A DNA stretch of 64,000 nucleotides. It comes from Lentisphaeria bacterium (GTDB lineage: Bacteria > Verrucomicrobiota > Lentisphaeria > Victivallales > Victivallaceae). Position numbers and translations under genes: made by a program. Below, one piece after another: positions 11,034-20,028 of this stretch. Location of the stretch: assembly GCA_017508385.1 (NCBI GenBank), contig JAFVZB010000011.1:1-64000 (forward strand), in the 5' to 3' direction. The notes under the pieces were generated by a model that worked only from the letters and a program-made list of their open reading frames with translations, did not search any database and was not told the origin of the DNA. The first letter of the stretch is position 1, and every line of letters starts with the position of its first letter.

Positions 11034-11648
11034 TCAGCTCAAACGATCAACCTGCCAGAACCCCAATTCAACCGGAGTAGAACGACCGAACACCGAGACT
11101 GAAATAACCAGTCTGCCGCGTTCACGATCGACTTCCTGAACGGTTCCTTCAAAGCCCTCGAACGCATCCTCTTTGATCTGAACACGATCGCCGACTTCAT
11201 AAATACACTTCTCAATGCTGCGGTCTGCATCATCCTCAGGATTGCGACGCAGCTCTTCAATCTCACGATCGGTCAGCGGAATCGGACGATTGCCGCCACC
11301 GGGGAAGCCCATCACACCCTGGACACCACGGACAAAATACCATGCTGCCTCATTGATGCTGCCATCTTCCTCGTAAAGATCCATGCGAACGAAAACATAT
11401 CCGGGGAAGATCTTGCGTTTGGTATCGATCGGTTTCTTTCCGTTACGATACTCTTTGACAGTCTCCATCGGGATAAACGCCTCATAGACCTTCAGCTGAT
11501 CACCCATATTGATCTGACGCTGAATAGTGTCGCGGACCTTGTTTTCGTTTCCGGAAAGGGTCTGCACAACAAACCACTGACCGCGATTATCCTGCTGTTC
11601 CTCCGGCTGTTCGACGGGGAGTCCGTTGTTTTCGTTCATCTCTTCCAT
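11034..11648 (-). CDS. nusG: Transcription termination/antitermination factor NusG
   Basis: NusG (204 residues) binds RNA polymerase and couples it to Rho or to the ribosome. After an acidic N-terminal extension of about 23 residues, the NGN domain begins at WFVVQTLSGNENKV, with FPGYVFVRM in its core, and a C-terminal KOW domain contains YEVGDRVQIKEDAFEGFEG. The first ATG is preferred over the one three codons later, because the purines before the second sit too close to it. It follows secE by 21 bases. Confidence 0.96.
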   Translation of the reverse strand: MEEMNENNGLPVEQPEEQQDNRGQWFVVQTLSGNENKVRDTIQRQINMGDQLKVYEAFIPMETVKEYRNGKKPIDTKRKIFPGYVFVRMDLYEEDGSINEAAWYFVRGVQGVMGFPGGGNRPIPLTDREIEELRRNPEDDADRSIEKCIYEVGDRVQIKEDAFEGFEGTVQEVDRERGRLVISVSVFGRSTPVELGFWQVDRLS

Positions 11649-11669
11649 ATTCTATAACCAAGCCTACGC

Positions 11670-11897
11670 TTAATTGATATTGCCAACTGTAACCAGACGG
11701 ATCACCAGACGGGCGACCTCATCAACACCTGCGACGAAACAGGCAAGAATAAGCATTGCAACCACGACCAAAACGGTTGACTCTGCCAACTGACGGCGGT
11801 CGGGCCAGGTGCAGCGGCGCATTTCAGCCGCTGTCTCAGCAATGAAACGACGGATCTTGCCGATGAATGAAACCTTGTTCTGTTTTTCTTTATCCAT
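11670..11897 (-). CDS. secE: Preprotein translocase subunit SecE
   Basis: A 75-residue SecE with an amphipathic segment containing the conserved RRCTWPDRRQL stretch followed by one membrane helix (about residues 42-62). It is an essential part of the SecYEG channel. The open frame extends upstream into the tRNA-Trp gene; the start chosen here (MDKEKQNKV, ATG at 11895-11897) gives the usual length, although no strong ribosome-binding site precedes it. Its place between tRNA-Trp and nusG is classical. Confidence 0.93.
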   Translation of the reverse strand: MDKEKQNKVSFIGKIRRFIAETAAEMRRCTWPDRRQLAESTVLVVVAMLILACFVAGVDEVARLVIRLVTVGNIN

Positions 11898-11938
11898 AGT
11901 ATTTAATCGCTTATTTTCGTCCGGTGTAACAAAATAAT

Positions 11939-12015
11939 TGGCAGGAGAGGTGAGGCTCGAACTCACGACCTGCGGTTTTGGAGACCGCTGCTCTAGCCAA
12001 CTGAGCTACTCTCCT
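11939..12015 (-). tRNA. tRNA-Trp (anticodon CCA)
   Basis: A complete cloverleaf can be folded. The acceptor stem AGGAGAG pairs with CTCTCCT, the anticodon loop is CTCCAAA with anticodon CCA, the T-loop is GTTCGAG-like, and the 3' CCA is encoded. It sits between rpmG and secE, as in many bacteria. Confidence 0.97.
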
Positions 12016-12086
12016 GCAAAAGTGTTCCTTTCGGAACCAGCTGCCGGTTACTACACCGACTGCGCTTTTGCGGACCTGCCGTTTTA

Positions 12087-12239
12087 TCAGCGGGTCTCTT
12101 TATGCAAGGTGTGCTTATGCTCGAACTTGCAATACTTTTTCTTCTCAAGGCGCTCAGGAGTGTTGCGCTTCTCTTTCATCGTCGTATAGTTACGACGTTT
12201 GCACTCAGTGCACTCCAAAATAACCAGTTCACGGGCCAT
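12087..12239 (-). CDS. rpmG: 50S ribosomal protein L33
   Basis: A 50-residue L33 ([20 protein letters not shown]...). The open frame reaches further upstream, but the ATG at 12237-12239 gives the standard length. The first zinc-binding pair CTEC is present, while the second pair of the usual C-C/C-C ribbon is reduced to one cysteine ([15 protein letters not shown]), so zinc binding is altered or lost. It lies between tuf and tRNA-Trp. Confidence 0.95.
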   Translation of the reverse strand: MARELVILECTECKRRNYTTMKEKRNTPERLEKKKYCKFEHKHTLHKETR

Positions 12240-12312
12240 AACAGCACCACTTTTTCTATTTGTATTCCTGCTGCGCTCGCAACAGAAAAGCATTAACGTT
12301 TATACGATAATT

Positions 12313-12344
12313 ATCCCGAACCGCCTCTATCAGCGGTCCGGGAT
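12313..12344 (-). terminator. Hairpin between tuf and rpmG
   Basis: A 12-bp stem with one G-U pair (12313-12324 with 12333-12344) and an 8-base loop starts about 20 bases after the tuf stop. No U-run follows, so it may reduce read-through into rpmG or protect the tuf message rather than act as a full terminator. Confidence 0.55.
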
Positions 12345-12363
12345 ATGTCACATTTACAAGTAA

Positions 12364-13560
12364 TTACTTGACGATCTCGGTGACTCGACCGGAGGCAACG
12401 GTGCGTCCGCCTTCACGGATAGCGAAGCGGAGACCCTTCTCCATAGCGATCGGGGCGATCAGCTCAACGGAGATGCTGGTGTTATCACCGGGCATGACCA
12501 TCTCGACACCCTCTGCGAGAGTGATGGTACCGGTCACGTCAGTGGTACGGAAGTAGAACTGAGGACGATAGTTGTTGAAGAACGGAGTGTGACGTCCACC
12601 TTCCTCTTTGCTCAGAACGTAAATCTCGCCCTTGAACTGGGTGTGCGGAGTAACGCTGCCCGGTTTGGCAAGAACCTGACCACGGGCGACATCCTCTTTC
12701 TTGGTGCCGCGGAGCAAGCATCCGACGTTATCACCGGCCTCACCCTGATCGAGAAGTTTACGGAACATCTCGATACCGGTAACGGTGGTTTTCACGGTGT
12801 CACGGATACCGACGATCTCAACCTCTTCACTGAGCTTGATGATTCCGCGCTCGATACGTCCGGTGACCACGGTTCCACGACCCTCGATTGAGAAGACGTC
12901 CTCAATCGGCATCAGGAAGGGTTGGTCAACATCACGTGCCGGCTCGGGAACGAAAGCGTCAACAGCTTCCATAAGCTCGACGATGCACTGAGTAGCAGGA
13001 TCATCGGGGTTACCCTCAGCCTCAACAGCCTTCAGAGCAGAACCCTTGACGATCGGAGTATCATCGCCGGGGAAATCATATTTGCTGAGGAGCTCGCGGA
13101 TTTCCATCTCAACGAGGTCGAGCAGCTCAGGATCATCAACCTGATCAACTTTGTTCATGAAGACGACGATAGCGGGCACACCGACCTGACGGGCGAGCAG
13201 AACGTGCTCGTAGGTCTGAGCCATCGGGCCGTCGGTTGAAGCGATCACGAGGATGGCTCCATCCATCTGGGCAGCACCGGTGATCATGTTCTTAACGTAG
13301 TCAGCGTGTCCGGGGCAGTCAACGTGTGCATAGTGACGTTTCTCGGTCTGATACTCAACGTGTGAAGTGTTGATGGTGATACCACGCTCACGCTCCTCGG
13401 GAGCGTTGTCGATGTCAGCATAGTTCTTCAGCTCACCACCGAATTTGCGAGCCATCGTCATGGTGATGGCAGCGGTAAGGGTGGTTTTACCATGGTCAAC
13501 GTGACCGATGGTACCAATGTTGACGTGCGGCTTTGTTCTTTCGAATTTTTCCTTAGCCAT
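12364..13560 (-). CDS. tuf: Elongation factor Tu
   Basis: EF-Tu (398 residues) carries aminoacyl-tRNA to the ribosome as a GTP complex. The P-loop GHVDHGKT (about residues 19-26), DCPGHADY and NKVD motifs of the G domain are present, followed by two beta-barrel domains. A strong AGGAGGACCAGAA leader precedes the ATG. It is cotranscribed with the tRNA-Leu and tRNA-Thr genes just upstream. Confidence 0.98.
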   Translation of the reverse strand: MAKEKFERTKPHVNIGTIGHVDHGKTTLTAAITMTMARKFGGELKNYADIDNAPEERERGITINTSHVEYQTEKRHYAHVDCPGHADYVKNMITGAAQMDGAILVIASTDGPMAQTYEHVLLARQVGVPAIVVFMNKVDQVDDPELLDLVEMEIRELLSKYDFPGDDTPIVKGSALKAVEAEGNPDDPATQCIVELMEAVDAFVPEPARDVDQPFLMPIEDVFSIEGRGTVVTGRIERGIIKLSEEVEIVGIRDTVKTTVTGIEMFRKLLDQGEAGDNVGCLLRGTKKEDVARGQVLAKPGSVTPHTQFKGEIYVLSKEEGGRHTPFFNNYRPQFYFRTTDVTGTITLAEGVEMVMPGDNTSISVELIAPIAMEKGLRFAIREGGRTVASGRVTEIVK

Positions 13561-13627
13561 TTTCTGGTCCTCCTGATAAAAGGGGTTTGTTTGAATTCGT
13601 TTTTGAAATTTGATTACTACTAAAAAA

Positions 13628-13703
13628 TGGAGCCTACATCCGGACTTGAACCGGAGACCTCATCCTTACCAAGGATGTGCTCTACCGACTGAGCTATGTA
13701 GGC
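13628..13703 (-). tRNA. tRNA-Thr (anticodon GGT)
   Basis: A full cloverleaf. The acceptor GCCTACA pairs with TGTAGGC, the anticodon arm is CATCC-TTGGTAA-GGATG with anticodon GGT, and the 3' CCA is encoded. It lies directly upstream of tuf, a conserved neighbourhood. Confidence 0.97.
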
Positions 13704-13717
13704 ATTTAACAAAAAAA

Positions 13718-13802
13718 TGGTACTCGAGGGGGGACTTGAACCCCCAAGGTTTGCACCATATGGACCTCAACCATACGCGTCTGCCAATTCCGCCACCCGA
13801 GC
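13718..13802 (-). tRNA. tRNA-Leu (anticodon GAG)
   Basis: A class II tRNA of 85 bases with a long variable arm. The anticodon arm is TATGG-TTGAGGT-CCATA, giving anticodon GAG, and the CCA is encoded. Two G-U pairs occur in the acceptor stem, including the first pair. It is the first gene of the tRNA-tuf transcript. Confidence 0.95.
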
Positions 13803-13849
13803 ACTTAAAATTTTCAGGTTTCAATCTATTTCGATTGACAACATTCCTT

Positions 13850-13877
13850 AATATAATGGTGTTTTTCTTTTTTTCAA
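13850..13877 (-). promoter_or_regulatory. Promoter of the tRNA-Leu/tRNA-Thr/tuf unit
   Basis: On the minus strand, TTGAAA (13872-13877), a 16-base spacer and TATATT (13850-13855) lie about 50 bases upstream of tRNA-Leu. The same TATATT-type -10 box recurs before many genes in the window. Confidence 0.7.
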
Positions 13878-13933
13878 ATGAGTTTTAGATTTTTTTAGCA
13901 TTTTTTTGGCATTTTTTCTGTTTTTTCAGGCAA

Positions 13934-16165
13934 TCAATGCAATTCTCCGTCATAATTGAATGTTTCCGACTCTATCGTGCGCCAGGTGGCGTTGGTCAAA
14001 TCATAGTAGTCATAAACGCCATCCATGCGGGGTATCGAAAAGACCGGACGGGCAAAAATGCGGGTAAGTCCGCTCCTTTTATCGTATCTCACTTCAAACT
14101 CCTGGCGGCGGTTGTCGTGAACCTGACCCTCAACAGGAATAGCGGCTCTCGTAGTCAGCAATGCAGGTCTGCCGTGGCGGTACAGTTCGACCGGAACAAC
14201 TGACTTTCCGACCAGTGCCGCTACGGAATCCTTTTCAAGCTCTATGTGCGCCATCACCTTTGCCGTCCCCATTCGCTGCAACTCGACTGTTGCCATACTG
14301 TTGCACACCGGAAGCGGAGTGGATGCTGTTACTACTATATCATTATATTTTTCCAGCAGAGCAAATCCGTACAGCGAAGTGACCCTGAAGCGGCGTATTC
14401 CAAGATTATAAGCGTTTTCTATTGCTTTGGCTACGGAATTTACCCTGTCTTCACTGATAAACTCGGGCAGGATCGCCTCTCCGCACTCTTTTCCGGCATC
14501 AAAAACGCTCACGGCACGCACGGCATTTTTATTGCCCGGCTCAGCTCCGTGAACTTTGACGGCAACGGTTTCCACCAGCTTGGCAGGCAGAGTGTACTGC
14601 AGAGCAAGTGCTGTGTAATCACGCCGGAACTGCTCAAGAGCTATTCCGCTGTTGTCAATCACTCCGCCATTGGCAAGCCGCTGTTTGGCAAATTTCCAAA
14701 ACTCACGTCTCAACTCTTTGAGTATGGCAACCGGCAGAAAGTAGCTGCCGTCAATACTGACATTGCAAACTCCGAGCTCGAAGCGGTCGGAGTCAGCGCA
14801 GGCGAACTCTTTTTTCAACTGCTCAGCATCTGCAGGACGCTTTTGAGCATCACTCAGATCAAGCGCATAACTCCACTCAGGCAAAATGGTATTTCCTGAG
14901 TTGACAACTATATTGTTGCGGGTCAACACCACATCGAGATCGACTTTCATGCGCTTATCAGGCAGTGCCGCAACTCTGGCGGAGTAATCTCCGAAACTCT
15001 CGCCGATTTTGAAAATCACTCCCCGCTCGGGAACGGGTTTATCGCAGCAGACAAAAACCCGGTCACCGCTCTTCGCCCGTTTTGCAGGCTGATTGTTGAC
15101 GAATATTTTGGTGAGACTCACAGCCGGTCCGTCATCTCCGCCGAGCGGCTGGATACGCAAACGGTCGCCGAGTCCTATTCGGCGGGTGGCTGTAAATCCG
15201 AAACCATCTTCGGCGACGGCTTCGACACTGCCGCAACGGATTCCGGTCGCTCCGATGGAGTCGAACTTCACCAATCCGTCAAACGACTCTTTGCGGTAAA
15301 ATCCGGTCGACCACTTGCGTCCGCAGGTGCGGCTGAGGAGCTCTCTTGCCTCTCCGATGCGTTCACTGAACGACTCGGGCGGAGTATCGAGCATCATTCG
15401 ATAGGCGGAAACCGCCGCTGTCACATAGTCCGGCTGGCGCAATCTGCCCTCGATTTTCAGACTCTCTACGCCGATATCACACAACTCCGGAATCAGCTCA
15501 AGTGCGGCGAGATCCTGCGGAGAAAAGAAAAATCCATTGCCGTCTTTTGAATAATAACGGCGGCGGCAGGGCTGTTTGCACTTGCCGCGGTTGCCGCTGT
15601 AACCGCCCATGTGTGAGGAAAAGAGACAACATCCGGAAAGGCTGCAACAGAGTGCTCCGTGAATGAACACCTCTATTTCAAGCTGACTCTTTTTTCTGAT
15701 ACTGCGCAACTCATCCATCGTCACCTGACGTTCAAGCACGACACGTTTGAGTCCGAGTTTTTCAGCAACGGCAAGACCGGCTGAGTTGTGAAATCCCATC
15801 TGAGTCGAACCGTGGAGCTCAAGATTTGGAAAATACTCTCTGGCGACACGCAACACTCCCAGATCCTGCACCAGCAGAGCATCGGGAGATATCTCGTTGA
15901 GGGCGGCAAGCATTTCCACCACTTCGGGCAATTCGGTCTCTTTGATGAGCGTGTTGAGCGTGACGTAAACTTTTTTGCGGTTGCGGTGGGCATAATCAAC
16001 TATTTTTGCCATCGTATCGGCATCAAAATTTTCTCCGCGCTCACGGGCGTTGAACTTGTTCAAGCCTGCATAAATGGCGTCTGCTCCTGCATCGAACGCA
16101 GCCAGTGCTGAGGCGGGAGTTCCTGCCGGAGCCAGCAATTCGGGAAGTATTCTTTTTTCGGTCAT
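13934..16165 (-). CDS. U32 family protein, RlhA-like (23S rRNA hydroxylation)
   Basis: A 743-residue member of peptidase family U32. Its size and two-part structure resemble RlhA (YdcP), which hydroxylates a cytidine of 23S rRNA; this role is inferred from the family. The N-terminus ELLAPAGTP...GADAIYAGL is typical of the U32 barrel. The cysteine-rich GALCCSLSGCC...GKCKQPCRRRY region (about residues 170-205) is the expected iron-sulfur ligand cluster. A long C-terminal region follows, as in RlhA. It is the last gene of the nagA operon, six bases after the permease. Other U32 hydroxylases (UbiU, TrhP) are shorter. Confidence 0.8.
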   Translation of the reverse strand: MTEKRILPELLAPAGTPASALAAFDAGADAIYAGLNKFNARERGENFDADTMAKIVDYAHRNRKKVYVTLNTLIKETELPEVVEMLAALNEISPDALLVQDLGVLRVAREYFPNLELHGSTQMGFHNSAGLAVAEKLGLKRVVLERQVTMDELRSIRKKSQLEIEVFIHGALCCSLSGCCLFSSHMGGYSGNRGKCKQPCRRRYYSKDGNGFFFSPQDLAALELIPELCDIGVESLKIEGRLRQPDYVTAAVSAYRMMLDTPPESFSERIGEARELLSRTCGRKWSTGFYRKESFDGLVKFDSIGATGIRCGSVEAVAEDGFGFTATRRIGLGDRLRIQPLGGDDGPAVSLTKIFVNNQPAKRAKSGDRVFVCCDKPVPERGVIFKIGESFGDYSARVAALPDKRMKVDLDVVLTRNNIVVNSGNTILPEWSYALDLSDAQKRPADAEQLKKEFACADSDRFELGVCNVSIDGSYFLPVAILKELRREFWKFAKQRLANGGVIDNSGIALEQFRRDYTALALQYTLPAKLVETVAVKVHGAEPGNKNAVRAVSVFDAGKECGEAILPEFISEDRVNSVAKAIENAYNLGIRRFRVTSLYGFALLEKYNDIVVTASTPLPVCNSMATVELQRMGTAKVMAHIELEKDSVAALVGKSVVPVELYRHGRPALLTTRAAIPVEGQVHDNRRQEFEVRYDKRSGLTRIFARPVFSIPRMDGVYDYYDLTNATWRTIESETFNYDGELH

Positions 16166-16171
16166 AACATA

Positions 16172-17350
16172 TTACTCCAATCTTATACGCGGATCTGCCC
16201 ACGCATAAGCGAGGTCAGCCAGCAAATTCACAGTCACAAACAAAAAAGCACTCAAAACGACGATCGCTTTCAAGAGCTGTATATCTGAATTGTAGAGGGC
16301 ATCAACTCCTGCGAAACCGAGTCCGGGAATCCCGAAGAAGGACTCGAGCAGCAGACTGCCGGTAAAGAGAAAGGGAAGTCCGGCACTTGCCCGGGTGATT
16401 ATCTGGATTCCGGCATTGCGCAACAAATGACAGCCGTAAACTTTTACAGGCGCCGCACCTTTTGCGACGGCAGTTCTCAAATACTCTTTCTTCAATTCAT
16501 CTGAAAAAACGGTTCTGAAAAAGCGGACATTTGCACCGACACCGCAGAGGATCCCGACGATGACGGGAAGAAACAGGTGCTTCACGCTTTCAAATCCCCA
16601 GAGCGGAAAGAGGTCAAGGGTGTAGCCGAGAAACCACTGGCTCAAAATTATCACCACAAGATAACTTACACTCATTCCTGAAACCGACAGCAAAACCAGC
16701 AGACGGTCGGCAAATGTGTTGCGGAACGCCACGGCGATGAGGGCGAAAACGATGCCGAAAAAAATCTCTCCGGCAAAAACCGGAAGCATCAGGGCAAGCG
16801 ATGGCAGGATACAGCGCTTGAGGATATCTTTGATCGGTTCACCCGTGGAAATCGTCTCACCGAAATTGAAAAATGAGATATAGGGAAACTCACTGCTGAA
16901 TGAAACGATCTCTCCAAACGTGCGCAGAAATCTGGAGTTAAAGGGATTGCTCTGATAACGGAAAACTTCAATTTTGAGCACCTTTTCTCCGGGCGCGAGC
17001 TCCGCAAAAAACTCCTCTTTGCCGCTTTCGATTTTGAACTCATAGTTCTTCCGGCTGCTTTTCATGCGGCAGAGCAGCTCTTCCGAGTCAAAGTTGCGCA
17101 GAAAACGCACCCCGTTTTCACTGTTCTGCCATCGGAACGCTTCGCTGCGGCAGCAGTGACCGAAAAACAGCGGCAGGTCTCCGCCGAGTTTGCGCCGCAA
17201 TGAATCTATCTCCTGCGGACGGGCATCTTTGCCCAATGCAGCCGCAGCCGGGTCCCCTGCCCCCAGCTGGAACAATACGAAAGTCATCATCACGACTCCG
17301 ATGATGACCAGTACTGAATAACTTGTACGACGCAATATATAGTTCAACAT
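16172..17350 (-). CDS. ABC transporter permease, OppB/DppB type, without partners nearby
   Basis: A 392-residue inner-membrane permease of the peptide/nickel importer family. It has one N-terminal helix (MLNYILRRTSYSVLVIIGVV), a large extracytoplasmic stretch (about residues 35-175) and five further helices. The cytoplasmic loop near residues 290-310 (EYLRTAVAKGAAPVKVYG) is the EAA-type ATPase contact, and the ending WADPRIRLE is typical. No second permease, binding protein or ATPase is adjacent; its neighbours concern RNA and translation. It may pair with components elsewhere. Confidence 0.82.
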   Translation of the reverse strand: MLNYILRRTSYSVLVIIGVVMMTFVLFQLGAGDPAAAALGKDARPQEIDSLRRKLGGDLPLFFGHCCRSEAFRWQNSENGVRFLRNFDSEELLCRMKSSRKNYEFKIESGKEEFFAELAPGEKVLKIEVFRYQSNPFNSRFLRTFGEIVSFSSEFPYISFFNFGETISTGEPIKDILKRCILPSLALMLPVFAGEIFFGIVFALIAVAFRNTFADRLLVLLSVSGMSVSYLVVIILSQWFLGYTLDLFPLWGFESVKHLFLPVIVGILCGVGANVRFFRTVFSDELKKEYLRTAVAKGAAPVKVYGCHLLRNAGIQIITRASAGLPFLFTGSLLLESFFGIPGLGFAGVDALYNSDIQLLKAIVVLSAFLFVTVNLLADLAYAWADPRIRLE

Positions 17351-17353
17351 TTT

Positions 17354-17830
17354 TTACGGATGCACCGCCGGAAGTCCGGCTGATTTGCGCATATTATTAT
17401 AGTATATGAAAAACTCACTGTCACGGGCAATCATTTTGAGCAGAGATGTTGCCGTAACTCCGAAAGTTTCTGCTGCCTTGCGGTAATCCCATGCACAGGA
17501 GTCGAGCAGATCGAGTAATTTTGCCAGAAACAGCGGGTACATTTTATTTTCGAGCGAACACACCGTCTGCTCCGGCGGAATGTACTCCCGTCGTACAGCA
17601 TACGCCAGACGTTTGCGCAACTTGACCAGTGCTGTCGCACGGTTGCGGTGCTGACTGCGCTCGGAACAATCCTCTGCTGTAATGGAATACTCTTCAAGAG
17701 TGACCCTGACGGCACTGGAAGTTTTGTTGCGCTTCTGCCCGCCGTTGCCGGTGGCTTTGAAAAACTCAAGACGGCAGTAGCGCACCAATTCTTCGTCATC
17801 CATCAAAAGCAATGTATCCCGGTCAGGCAT
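17354..17830 (-). CDS. Release-factor-like protein with a GGQ motif
   Basis: A 158-residue protein made essentially of domain 3 of class I release factors. The peptidyl-tRNA hydrolysis motif TGNGGQKRNKTSSAVRV is at about residues 26-42 and is followed by a segment SERSQHRNR also seen in such proteins. It lacks the codon-recognition domains. Relatives such as ArfB and PrfH rescue stalled or damaged ribosomes; whether this one does so is inferred. A basic ArfB-type tail is not obvious. It sits three bases after the methyltransferase gene. Confidence 0.8.
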   Translation of the reverse strand: MPDRDTLLLMDDEELVRYCRLEFFKATGNGGQKRNKTSSAVRVTLEEYSITAEDCSERSQHRNRATALVKLRKRLAYAVRREYIPPEQTVCSLENKMYPLFLAKLLDLLDSCAWDYRKAAETFGVTATSLLKMIARDSEFFIYYNNMRKSAGLPAVHP

Positions 17831-17833
17831 ATC

Positions 17834-18679
17834 TCAGTCTATCATGTACCGGACGCAGACTCCGGCAGGAAGCACCCTGCCGGTTGACTCCGGAATGGTC
17901 ATTTCAAATGATTCAAAACTGCCTTTGCCGGGAAACGCCTCTCTGATCATACGCTCGAGCACCAGAAGAGAAAATCCCGGAGAGTGACAGCTCAACACCA
18001 GAGTAAATCTTACGTCACGGTCACGCAGAGAGGCGCAATCGGCGAGGAGTTTCGGCAAATCGGTCTCGATTTTCCAGACTTCGCCTTTGTTGCCGCGTCC
18101 GAATGACGGAGGGTCGAGGGCGATGAGAGAGTAGCGGTTTTCACGGCGCAGCTCACGCTGGACAAATTTTTTCACATCGTCAACTATCCAGCGGATAGTC
18201 GGAGGAACGTGCGGATTGTGGGTGAGATTTTCCCTGCCCCAATCAACCATTCCCTGAGCGGCGTCAAGGTGACACGCAGAAGCTCCGGTCGCCGCCATCG
18301 CCATACTGCCGATCCCGGAGTATCCGAAAAGGTTCAACGCCTTTTCTCCTTTACCGATGCGGCTTTTGAAAAACTCCCAGTTGGAGTACTGCTCGGCGAA
18401 AAAACCGAGATGTCCGAAACCGGTCGGCTTCATTATCAGATTGAATCCGCCCCATTCGGCAAGCCAGCTTTGCGGGATGCGGCTTTTGTATTTCCAATTT
18501 CCCGAACCGTCACTGTTGCGGCTGAACACGGCGTCTGCCGCCAGCCACTCATCTTCAGAAAGCGACGGAGCCCAAAATGCGTTCAATGCAGGACGCACCA
18601 GGCGGTAAGGTCCGACCTGTTCAAGTTTCTTCAAATTTCCGCTGTCAAGCAGACGGTATGGCAAAATTTCACGGGACAT
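17834..18679 (-). CDS. Class I SAM-dependent methyltransferase, RlmI/RlmL-like
   Basis: A 281-residue methyltransferase. The SAM-binding motif NLFGYSGIGSMAMAATGAS and the catalytic-type motif LDPPSFGRG match the family of 23S rRNA cytosine or guanine methylases and their relatives. It lacks the N-terminal PUA domain of RlmI. The ATG at 18677-18679 is preferred over one 14 codons upstream because GAGGAG lies eight bases before it, inside the end of nagA. Target unknown; an rRNA substrate is plausible given its operon partners. Confidence 0.83.
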   Translation of the reverse strand: MSREILPYRLLDSGNLKKLEQVGPYRLVRPALNAFWAPSLSEDEWLAADAVFSRNSDGSGNWKYKSRIPQSWLAEWGGFNLIMKPTGFGHLGFFAEQYSNWEFFKSRIGKGEKALNLFGYSGIGSMAMAATGASACHLDAAQGMVDWGRENLTHNPHVPPTIRWIVDDVKKFVQRELRRENRYSLIALDPPSFGRGNKGEVWKIETDLPKLLADCASLRDRDVRFTLVLSCHSPGFSLLVLERMIREAFPGKGSFESFEMTIPESTGRVLPAGVCVRYMID

Positions 18680-18683
18680 AAAC

Positions 18684-19871
18684 TCACTCCTCACTGCGAT
18701 ATACGATCGAACCTCTGACAACGGTCATCAAAAGCCGGTTGGTTCCACGTTCAAAAACGGCAAGATCCGCCCGTAATCCGGGACGGAGCAAACCGCGGTC
18801 TTCAAGTTTTAACTCTGCCGCCGGATTGGCGGTCACCGCCCGTGCCGCCCGAGTCTCGGCAAGGTGACCGCTGCTCATAAGGCTGTGCCAGCCGGAGTTC
18901 AACATGGTTGTCGTTCCGGCAAGAGCTCCTGTGGCAGTCTGGGAAAATCCGTTTATCACTTTGATTGCAGTTTTGCCGATGTGATACTCTCCATCGGGCA
19001 TCATCGCTGCCATCGTTCCGTCACTGATACCAACGATACGGTCAGCACGCTTGCAGCGGCAGGCGAGATCGACCATACGGGGATGCACATGACGTCCGTC
19101 GATAATCAGCTCGGCGGTGACCCTGTTGTCGGTGAGTACGATCGAAGCGAGTCCGAGGTCACGCTGGTGGAGCGGCTGCATACCGTTGAAGAGATGGGTA
19201 CAGCGGGTCGCTCCGGCATCGATCGCGCGCAAAGTTTCATCGGCATCGGCAACGCTGTGGCCCATTGACGGAATAACATTGTATGAGAGCATCAACTCGA
19301 TCAATTTATCTGAATTCTTCAACTCAGGAGCAAAAGTCATGGTTTTGACCATTCCGTCTCCTGTTTTGAAGATATCTTCGGCAAACTTCAGGTCGATTTC
19401 CGACAACAATTCTACCGGCTGGGAGCCGGATTTGCACGGATTGAGAAACGGACCCTCAAGGTGAACGCCGAGCGGCTCAGCTCCGCTTTTGCAGCGGCGC
19501 ATCTCTGACACCAGATTTCCGAGATTGGATATCATCGCATCAGGAGTATTGGCGACGACCGTCGGAACAAAACCGGTAACTCCGCAGCGGCAGAGGGTGA
19601 GACACATATCCTCCAGAGTACGGGGAGAGCTTTCGAGAGCTGAACAGTCGCATCCGCCTGCTCCGTGAATGTGAGTATCGATAAACCCGGGAGTCATATA
19701 AGCGTTTTCAAAACGCACCACTTCGAGCTGAGTTTCCATCGTAAAACCGCTCAAACCGCCAACAGCGATGATTTTGTCATTCTCGCAGAGAACAGCGGCA
19801 TTCTCTATTTTTTCATCCGGAGTTACCAGATAATCCACCACATACAGGCGGCGAACACGCTCATTTGCCAT
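18684..19871 (-). CDS. nagA: N-acetylglucosamine-6-phosphate deacetylase
   Basis: Amidohydrolase of 395 residues that removes acetate from GlcNAc-6-phosphate in amino-sugar catabolism and cell-wall recycling. Metal and active-site motifs are visible: DTHIHGAGG near residue 60, HLEGPFLNP, GHSVADADE, THLFNGMQPLH and GISDGTMAAMMPDG. The ATG at 19869-19871 (MANERV) has GAGGTG five bases upstream; an ATG four codons earlier lacks a site. It is first in a five-gene operon whose other members are not sugar genes. No nagB is seen nearby. Confidence 0.93.
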   Translation of the reverse strand: MANERVRRLYVVDYLVTPDEKIENAAVLCENDKIIAVGGLSGFTMETQLEVVRFENAYMTPGFIDTHIHGAGGCDCSALESSPRTLEDMCLTLCRCGVTGFVPTVVANTPDAMISNLGNLVSEMRRCKSGAEPLGVHLEGPFLNPCKSGSQPVELLSEIDLKFAEDIFKTGDGMVKTMTFAPELKNSDKLIELMLSYNVIPSMGHSVADADETLRAIDAGATRCTHLFNGMQPLHQRDLGLASIVLTDNRVTAELIIDGRHVHPRMVDLACRCKRADRIVGISDGTMAAMMPDGEYHIGKTAIKVINGFSQTATGALAGTTTMLNSGWHSLMSSGHLAETRAARAVTANPAAELKLEDRGLLRPGLRADLAVFERGTNRLLMTVVRGSIVYRSEE

Positions 19872-19906
19872 ATAACACCTCATAAAAAATACTATACACC
19901 GGAGTT

Positions 19907-19935
19907 AATATAGCACAGTGGCAGTAATTTTTCCA
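19907..19935 (-). promoter_or_regulatory. Promoter of the nagA operon
   Basis: On the minus strand, TGGAAA (19930-19935), 17 bases and TATATT (19907-19912), about 36 bases upstream of the chosen nagA start. Confidence 0.6.
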
Positions 19936-19979
19936 TACATCAAACATCATTACTGCATTTTTTTCATATTTTTTCAAAT

Positions 19980-20007
19980 TTGCATTTTTTGAAAACTGCG
20001 TTACATT
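19980..20007 (+). promoter_or_regulatory. Promoter of the 20029 gene
   Basis: TTGCAT (19980-19985), 16 bases and TACATT (20002-20007), followed by AAAGGAG before the start codon. Confidence 0.5.
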
Positions 20008-20028
20008 ATTACACAAAGGAGATCATCT

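Noticed and set aside
13835-13857. TTGACA and TATAAT on the plus strand before no gene
   Set aside because: The spacing is only 11 bases and no plus-strand gene follows; the minus-strand promoter overlapping it fits better.
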